57,867 nt of DNA, from positions 1-57,867 of the forward strand of contig JAFXMZ010000007.1 in the NCBI GenBank assembly GCA_017529925.1. Reading direction: 5' to 3'. The notes beneath the pieces were generated by a model, which saw only the letters and a list, made by a program, of their open reading frames with translations, had not been told where the DNA came from and did not search any database. This stretch comes from Clostridiales bacterium (lineage in GTDB: Bacteria > Bacillota > Clostridia > Saccharofermentanales > Saccharofermentanaceae). The position numbers were made by a program, and so were the translations under genes. Shown one piece after another: positions 53,234 to 57,867 of the stretch. Each line of letters opens with the position of its first letter. Within the stretch, counting starts at the first letter, position 1.

Positions 53234-54580
53234 ATGATCACACTTGATTATTCAAATGTACTTCCTTTTATCGGCGGTGAAGAAGCCGTTAAGAGAATGG
53301 AACCCCAGGTAAAGGCCGCTCACGATATGCTTCATAAGAAGAACGGTCCCGGAAATGATTTCCTCGGCTGGCTCGATCTTCCTACGAACTATGACAAAGA
53401 GGAATTTGCCAGGATCAAGAAGGCAGCTTCCAAGATCAGGAGAGATTCCGACGTACTCGTAGTCATCGGTATCGGCGGATCCTATCTCGGAGCAAGAGCA
53501 GTTATCGAGCTCCTTAACCACTCTTTCGCAAATGCACTTTCCAAGAAGGCAAGAAAGAGCCCGCTCATCCTCTTCTGCGGTAATTCCATCAGCGCCACAT
53601 ATCTTGCAGATCTTATGGACGTCATCGAGGGCAAGGATATATCTCTCAATATCATATCCAAGTCCGGTACAACAACAGAGCCCGCCATCGCATTCCGTAT
53701 CCTCCGTGCATATATGGAGAAGAAGTACGGTAAGGAAGAAGCAAAGAACCGTATCTATGCAACGACAGACAAGGCTCGTGGAGCTCTTAAGGGCCTCGCT
53801 AATGACGAGGGTTATGAGTCTTTCGTAGTTCCTGACGACGTTGGAGGACGTTTCTCCGTTCTTACTGCTGTAGGACTTCTTCCTATCGCAGTCGCAGGTA
53901 TCGACATCAAGGAACTCATGAAGGGTGCAAAGGATGCTTCCAAGGCCTTCAAGAAGATGTCCCTCGAGGAGAATCCCTGCTATCAGTATGCAGCAGTACG
54001 TAACTGCCTCCTGAGATCCGGTTACACAACGGAGATCATGGTCAACTATGAGCCTTCCTTCCACTTCATGACAGAGTGGTGGAAGCAGCTTTACGGCGAG
54101 TCCGAGGGTAAGGACCTCCGCGGTATCTTCCCCGCAGGCGTTGACAACACGACAGACCTCCACTCCATGGGTCAGTATATCCAGGACGGTGCAAGGATCA
54201 TGTTCGAGACAGTCGTTAATATCGACAATCCCAGAAGATCCTTTGAGATCCCGAACGATCCCGCTAACCTCGATGGTCTTAACTTCCTCTCCGGCATGGA
54301 TATGAATGAAGTTAACAAGAAGGCTATGCAGGGAACAGTCCTCGCTCATGTTGACGGCAAGGTACCTAACATGGCTATCCACATGGCTGAGCAGAATGCC
54401 TACAACCTCGGTGAGCTCATCTACTTCTTCGAGAAGGCATGCGGAATCTCCGGTTATATCCTTTCCGTAAATCCTTTCAACCAGCCCGGTGTTGAGGCTT
54501 ACAAGAAGAACATGTTCGCTCTCCTCGGCAAGCCCGGCTATGAGGATCAGAAGAAGGCACTCGAGAAGAGGCTGAAATAA
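53234..54580 (+). CDS. pgi: Glucose-6-phosphate isomerase
   Basis: Interconverts glucose-6-phosphate and fructose-6-phosphate in glycolysis. The 448-aa chain is the shorter Firmicute form. Visible marks are '[17 protein letters not shown]', '[16 protein letters not shown]' (phosphate binding), '[19 protein letters not shown]' and the late catalytic Lys region '[12 protein letters not shown]'. AAGGAG precedes the ATG. Codons are well adapted, as expected for a highly expressed gene. It has its own terminator. Confidence 0.97.
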   Translation: MITLDYSNVLPFIGGEEAVKRMEPQVKAAHDMLHKKNGPGNDFLGWLDLPTNYDKEEFARIKKAASKIRRDSDVLVVIGIGGSYLGARAVIELLNHSFANALSKKARKSPLILFCGNSISATYLADLMDVIEGKDISLNIISKSGTTTEPAIAFRILRAYMEKKYGKEEAKNRIYATTDKARGALKGLANDEGYESFVVPDDVGGRFSVLTAVGLLPIAVAGIDIKELMKGAKDASKAFKKMSLEENPCYQYAAVRNCLLRSGYTTEIMVNYEPSFHFMTEWWKQLYGESEGKDLRGIFPAGVDNTTDLHSMGQYIQDGARIMFETVVNIDNPRRSFEIPNDPANLDGLNFLSGMDMNEVNKKAMQGTVLAHVDGKVPNMAIHMAEQNAYNLGELIYFFEKACGISGYILSVNPFNQPGVEAYKKNMFALLGKPGYEDQKKALEKRLK

Positions 54581-54614
54581 GCTTTTCGACAAGAGAAGAT
54601 AAAAACGTCATATG

Positions 54615-54650
54615 CTGCCCCGGCGTGAATGTGCGCCGGGGCGGTCTTTT
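54615..54650 (+). terminator. Terminator after pgi
   Basis: GCCCCGGCG and CGCCGGGGC form a 9-bp GC-rich stem with an 8-nt loop, followed by GGTCTTTT. The T-run is delayed by 3 nt. Confidence 0.7.
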
Positions 54651-54682
54651 GGATGATATAATGAGAACAAACGAAAGGAGCG

Positions 54683-56581
54683 GTGAAGCCTAATATGCCT
54701 CATGAGGAGATCAAGCTGTCGAGGAAGGATCTGATGTCAGTTGAAAGTCCCGGACGTTATGTCGGCGGCGAGAAGAATCAGATCATCAAAGAGGAAGTGC
54801 TTCAGCAGCTCCGCGAGACAGGTACATGCAGGGAGGTAAGGACGGCTTTCTGCTTCCCCGATATCTATGAGATAGGCATGAGCAACCTGGCTCTCCAGAT
54901 CCTTTATAAGATCCTCAATTCGGTCGACTACAGTTCGTGCGAGAGAGTCTTTTCGCCGTGGGTCGATATGGATAAGCTCATGAGGGAGAAGGGAATACCT
55001 CTCTTCTCGCTCGAAACGAGATCGCCGCTTTATGAGTTCGATGTCATCGCTTTTACTCTCGGCTATGAAATGGCATTTACGAATGTCCTTCAGATGCTCG
55101 ACCTGGGGCGTGTTCCGCTGCGTTCATCAGATCGAAAAGATGATGACCCGATAGTAGTCGCGGGCGGTCCGGTAACATTTAATATCGAGCCGGTAGCCGA
55201 TTTCTTTGATGCCGTTTTCATCGGCGAAGGCGAAGAGGTCGATCTTGAATTCACCAGGAAGATCAAGGAATATAAGGACGGCGGCAAGAAGGGAAGAAAA
55301 GAGCTCCTGAAGGAGTTATCGAAGATAGAGGGAGTCTACGTCCCTTCGCTTTATGAGCCGCAGTTTATTGACGGTAAGTTTGCCGGATTTAAGGCTTCTG
55401 ACGGCTGCCCGGAGATCATCAGGAAGAGGATCATCACGGATCTGGACAATGTCGATTATCCGACGGCACCCGTTGTTCCTAATAACAGCATAATCCACGA
55501 CAGGGCTTACCTTGAACTCTTCAGGGGATGCATAAGGGGCTGCAGGTTCTGCCAGGCAGGGTACATAACAAGGCCCGTCAGGGAAAAGAGCAGAGACGTT
55601 TTGTGTTCGCAGGGGATAGCTCTCGAGAGGACGACGGGATATGACGAACTAGGAATGCTCTCACTGTCCACGAGTGATTATACGGACCTGGGAAAGCTTA
55701 CAGACGGGCTCCTGACGGCATTTGAGGGAAGGCATACGAGCCTGTCCCTGCCTTCGCTGCGTATCGATAATTTTGCGCTCGACCTGATGGAGAAGGCTTC
55801 CATGACGAGGAAGTCGGGTCTGACTTTTGCCCCTGAGGCCGGAACACAGAGACTGCGCGATGTAATAAACAAGAATATAACCGAGGAAGATATCTTCGGC
55901 GCCCTGAAGCTCGCATTCAAGGGAGGATGGAGCACGGTAAAACTCTACTTTATGCTAGGCCTGCCGACTGAGACGGACGAGGATGTTGAAGGTATTGCCG
56001 TTCTGGCAAAGAAGATAGAGGATCTGTACTATGACACATTCCGCGAGATGGGAGTCAAGCCGAGAAGACCCGAGATCACGGTGTCTACATCTATGTTCAT
56101 CCCGAAGCCCTTTACTGCATTTCAATGGGAACAGCAGAATGCGAAGGAGGATTTCCTGAGAAAGCAGGCGATGCTCTTCGGACTGATAAAGAAGTCCAGG
56201 AACATAAGATATATCTGGCACGACGTCGATACTTCGTGCTGGGAGGGCGTTCTTGCAAGAGGGGACAGAAGACTCTGCGACGTTATCGAGGAAGGTTACA
56301 GATCAGGGCTTTATTTCGATGCGTGGGACGACAGGTTCGACTACGCGAAATGGACATCCATACTTGAAGGACATGGTCTGTCATGGGAGATGTTCGCAAG
56401 GGGGTATGACACGGAAGACCACCTCCCGTGGGAGAACCTGGATATCGGTGTGACGACTAAGTTCCTGAAGCTCGAGAGGGAACGCGCATATAAGGAGCAG
56501 ACGACGCCGAACTGCCGTGAGAAGTGCGCCGGATGCGGTGCTTCGTGTTTTAAGACGGGGGTATGTTATGAGACAAGATGA
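54683..56581 (+). CDS. TIGR03960-family B12-binding/radical SAM protein
   Basis: A 632-aa protein of the TIGR03960 family, typically found before a TIGR03936/DUF2344 gene as here. The N-terminal part is B12-binding-like ('DIYEIGMSNLALQILY', 'VVAGGPVTFNIEPVADF'), the middle holds the radical SAM motif 'RGCIRGCRFCQAG', and the C-terminus has extra cysteines ('CREKCAGCGASC', 'TGVCYE'). Its reaction is not known; tRNA or rRNA modification is a guess. The start is uncertain: GTG 54683 lies 2 nt after AAAGGAG, while ATG 54695 is 14 nt away. Confidence 0.9.
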   Translation: MKPNMPHEEIKLSRKDLMSVESPGRYVGGEKNQIIKEEVLQQLRETGTCREVRTAFCFPDIYEIGMSNLALQILYKILNSVDYSSCERVFSPWVDMDKLMREKGIPLFSLETRSPLYEFDVIAFTLGYEMAFTNVLQMLDLGRVPLRSSDRKDDDPIVVAGGPVTFNIEPVADFFDAVFIGEGEEVDLEFTRKIKEYKDGGKKGRKELLKELSKIEGVYVPSLYEPQFIDGKFAGFKASDGCPEIIRKRIITDLDNVDYPTAPVVPNNSIIHDRAYLELFRGCIRGCRFCQAGYITRPVREKSRDVLCSQGIALERTTGYDELGMLSLSTSDYTDLGKLTDGLLTAFEGRHTSLSLPSLRIDNFALDLMEKASMTRKSGLTFAPEAGTQRLRDVINKNITEEDIFGALKLAFKGGWSTVKLYFMLGLPTETDEDVEGIAVLAKKIEDLYYDTFREMGVKPRRPEITVSTSMFIPKPFTAFQWEQQNAKEDFLRKQAMLFGLIKKSRNIRYIWHDVDTSCWEGVLARGDRRLCDVIEEGYRSGLYFDAWDDRFDYAKWTSILEGHGLSWEMFARGYDTEDHLPWENLDIGVTTKFLKLERERAYKEQTTPNCREKCAGCGASCFKTGVCYETR

Positions 56582-57302
56582 ACGTGCTCTTGAGATGACG
56601 AGACAGCAGCATCAGACGCAGTATATGATGAGGACAAGGTTCAAGAGGACAGGAGCGACATCATTCGTGGGACATCTTGACCTTATGAAGATATTCGAAC
56701 GCGCGGCCAGAAGGGCGGGACTTCCGCTCCTTTACTCGCAGGGGTATAACCCGAGGCCGATGCTCGTTTTCGCGCTGCCGCTGTCAGTAGGTACCGATAC
56801 GACCGGCGACTATGTGGATATCGCAATGTCCGTGCCTGTCGATCCGGAAGAGTTTACGGAGAAGATGGCGCCCGAGCTGCCCGAAGGGCTCGAGATCATG
56901 TCGGCACGCTCGATAGGCGAGCCGAAGAAGAGCATAATGAGCCTTGTTACGGCGGCTTCATATGCTTTCGACGCGAAAGACATAACAAGAGCAGCTCTCG
57001 AAGTCTGGAAGATGGAGAGCGTCGAAGTCGAGAAGAAGGCCAAGGGCGGAAAGATAAGGACGGCTGATATAAAGCCTCTGATGATAAAGATCCTGGAGAC
57101 ATCAACGCCCGATCATCTCGAAATGCTCGTCTACGCCGGATCCGAGAAGAACCTGAGACCTGATGTCTTCCTCAAGGCTCTGACTGTACACGCCTCATAC
57201 CCGGAAGATGAGGCGTCCGAATGCGCAGTGACAAGGACCGAGCTTTATACGGGAGAGTATCCCGATATCGTGGCGATTGATGTTTTTGAAGAAATCATGT
57301 AA
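56568..57302 (+). CDS. TIGR03936 family protein (DUF2344)
   Basis: A 244-aa protein of the DUF2344 family. 'TRFKRTGATSFVGHLDLMKIF' and 'AGLPLLYSQGYNPRPMLVFALPLSVG' are the family marks. It is nearly always next to the TIGR03960 radical SAM gene and in some species the two are fused, so they probably act together. The start at 56568 follows GGGGG and overlaps the previous gene by 14 nt. Confidence 0.9.
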   Translation: MRQDERALEMTRQQHQTQYMMRTRFKRTGATSFVGHLDLMKIFERAARRAGLPLLYSQGYNPRPMLVFALPLSVGTDTTGDYVDIAMSVPVDPEEFTEKMAPELPEGLEIMSARSIGEPKKSIMSLVTAASYAFDAKDITRAALEVWKMESVEVEKKAKGGKIRTADIKPLMIKILETSTPDHLEMLVYAGSEKNLRPDVFLKALTVHASYPEDEASECAVTRTELYTGEYPDIVAIDVFEEIM

Positions 57303-57305
57303 AAT
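57277..57305 (+). promoter_or_regulatory. fabT promoter
   Basis: TTGATG (57277-57282), a 17-bp spacer and TAAAAT (57300-57305). The -35 box lies inside the end of the DUF2344 gene. Confidence 0.65.
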
Positions 57306-57323
57306 AGTTTGACTATCGAAGTT
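57306..57323 (+). promoter_or_regulatory. FabT-type operator
   Basis: AGTTTGACTATCGAAGTT resembles the FabT box known in streptococci and lactococci (TTTGATTATCAAA-like dyad). It starts right at the end of the -10 box and covers the likely transcription start, as expected for autorepression. Confidence 0.65.
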
Positions 57324-57343
57324 AATAAGAAGGTGAACCGGGA

Positions 57344-57865
57344 ATGGACAGAGAGGAACAGGAACTCGGCGAAGGACTCGTAAGGATATTCGAGAATGTC
57401 CTGCTTACGGAAGAGCGTTCCATAAGGAAAGGTTATTTTGCCGACCTTTCGATCGCTGAGATGCATACCCTCGACGCGATCGGTCCGTATGAAGCAAGGA
57501 CGATGACAGAAACGGCTTCGCTTCTCGGCATTACGATAGGTACACTTACGGTTTCCATAGACAGGCTCGTAAAGAAGGGCTATGTCGAGAGAAGAAGAGA
57601 CGAGAATGACAGAAGGATCGTCAGGATCTCTCTTACGAGGAACGGGAAGCTTGCTGCGAGGATACACGGTAAGTTCCACTATGTACTGGCAAGGCACATC
57701 CTCGAACCTTATTCCCGGGAGGAGAAAGACCTTCTGCTGAAGATGGTAAAGGATGTTGACGAATATATTGAAACACAGGCCCACAGATACGATAATACCG
57801 AATCTGTAAGAAAGACTGCCAAGGAAGTAGCAGTCGACACGAGAAGGAGAAAACAAAATGGATGA
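57344..57865 (+). CDS. fabT: MarR-family regulator, FabT-type
   Basis: A 173-aa winged-helix regulator. The start 'FENVLLTEERSIRKGYF' followed by 'LSIAEMHTLDAIG' matches FabT, the repressor of fatty acid synthesis genes that responds to acyl-ACP. The recognition region 'GITIGTLTVSIDRLVKKGYV' and wing 'RRRDENDRRIVRISLT' are typical MarR. A FabT-like operator overlaps its promoter. FabT usually heads the fab operon, so the gene that starts at 57858 is expected to be a fatty acid synthesis gene. Confidence 0.88.
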   Translation: MDREEQELGEGLVRIFENVLLTEERSIRKGYFADLSIAEMHTLDAIGPYEARTMTETASLLGITIGTLTVSIDRLVKKGYVERRRDENDRRIVRISLTRNGKLAARIHGKFHYVLARHILEPYSREEKDLLLKMVKDVDEYIETQAHRYDNTESVRKTAKEVAVDTRRRKQNG

Positions 57866-57867
57866 CA
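57858..57867 (+). CDS. Start of a further gene, cut by the window edge
   Basis: ATG GAT GAC follows AAGGAGA (57844-57850) at 7 nt and overlaps the end of fabT by 8 nt. Only three codons are visible, so no identity can be given; a fab gene is expected from context. Confidence 0.5.

Noticed and set aside
53252..54592. 446-residue frame on the minus strand covering all of pgi
   Set aside because: It mirrors the strongly conserved pgi gene, has no ribosome binding site and reads as Leu/Glu/Cys-rich sequence of no family. Codon bias in pgi leaves few minus-strand stops.

Overview
The window is chromosomal DNA from an anaerobic, low-to-medium GC Firmicute, most likely class Clostridia. Evidence: the ireB-ruvX-DUF1292 cluster; rplU-prp-rpmA, with L27 carrying the N-terminal extension that Prp removes; a T-box leader on aspS; a FeoA-FeoB fusion; a two-gene SufBC-type (SMS) iron-sulfur system; a FabT-type MarR regulator; and strong AAGGAGG-type ribosome binding sites. 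AGG is a favoured arginine codon throughout. No rRNA, insertion sequence, prophage or CRISPR-Cas locus was seen.

Layout. 1-1.7 kb: 3' part of a secreted DUF4214 protein. 1.9-7.8 kb: metG, tatD, a membrane-anchored protein, feoAB and a FeoB-associated small protein. 7.8-8.2 kb: tRNA-Val, tRNA-Asp and tRNA-Phe behind a consensus promoter. 8.4-13.7 kb: a calcium-type P-ATPase, secG, rnr. 13.8-15.2 kb (minus): a GT4 glycosyltransferase and an HPr-like protein without histidine. 15.3-18.7 kb: T-box, aspS, mtaB. 18.8-24.4 kb: ireB, ruvX, two DUF1292 proteins, a CPBP protease and a 1017-residue surface protein. 24.5-26.2 kb: a serpin lipoprotein and a small membrane protein. 26.3-29.4 kb (minus): leuS and an MBL hydrolase. 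29.7-34.9 kb: mreB, an unusual repeat array, rho and two membrane proteins. 35.0-38.2 kb: rpmE, a DUF4190-like protein, DUF1385, prmC, DUF951. 38.2-43.7 kb: a VOC protein (minus), YbaK/EbsC, a cation/proton antiporter, murC and a membrane protein. 43.8-46.4 kb: an RNA-like transcription unit, rplU, prp, rpmA, obgE. 46.9-48.2 kb: a leader-peptide-preceded MFS exporter. 48.3-50.7 kb (minus): a polar amino acid ABC transporter. 50.7-53.1 kb: a DUF4364 regulator (minus) and smsC/smsB. 53.2-57.9 kb: pgi, a TIGR03960 radical SAM protein, a DUF2344 protein and fabT.

Most genes are housekeeping: translation, tRNA modification, cell wall, Fe-S and iron supply. The most interesting signals are noncoding. 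(1) Between mreB and rho lies an array of eleven alternating inverted 11-mers with period about 51 bp and an invariant 16-bp gap inside each R-F pair. (2) The MFS exporter has its own promoter, a 27-codon leader ORF with a strong ribosome binding site, and a hairpin that hides the exporter's own ribosome binding site. (3) A promoter-like and terminator-bounded stretch upstream of rplU has no ORF and may be a small RNA. (4) The aspS T-box shows AAC or GAA, not an Asp codon, where the specifier is expected. (5) A hairpin upstream of the small membrane protein at 25.9 kb combines a terminator shape with a buried ribosome binding site.
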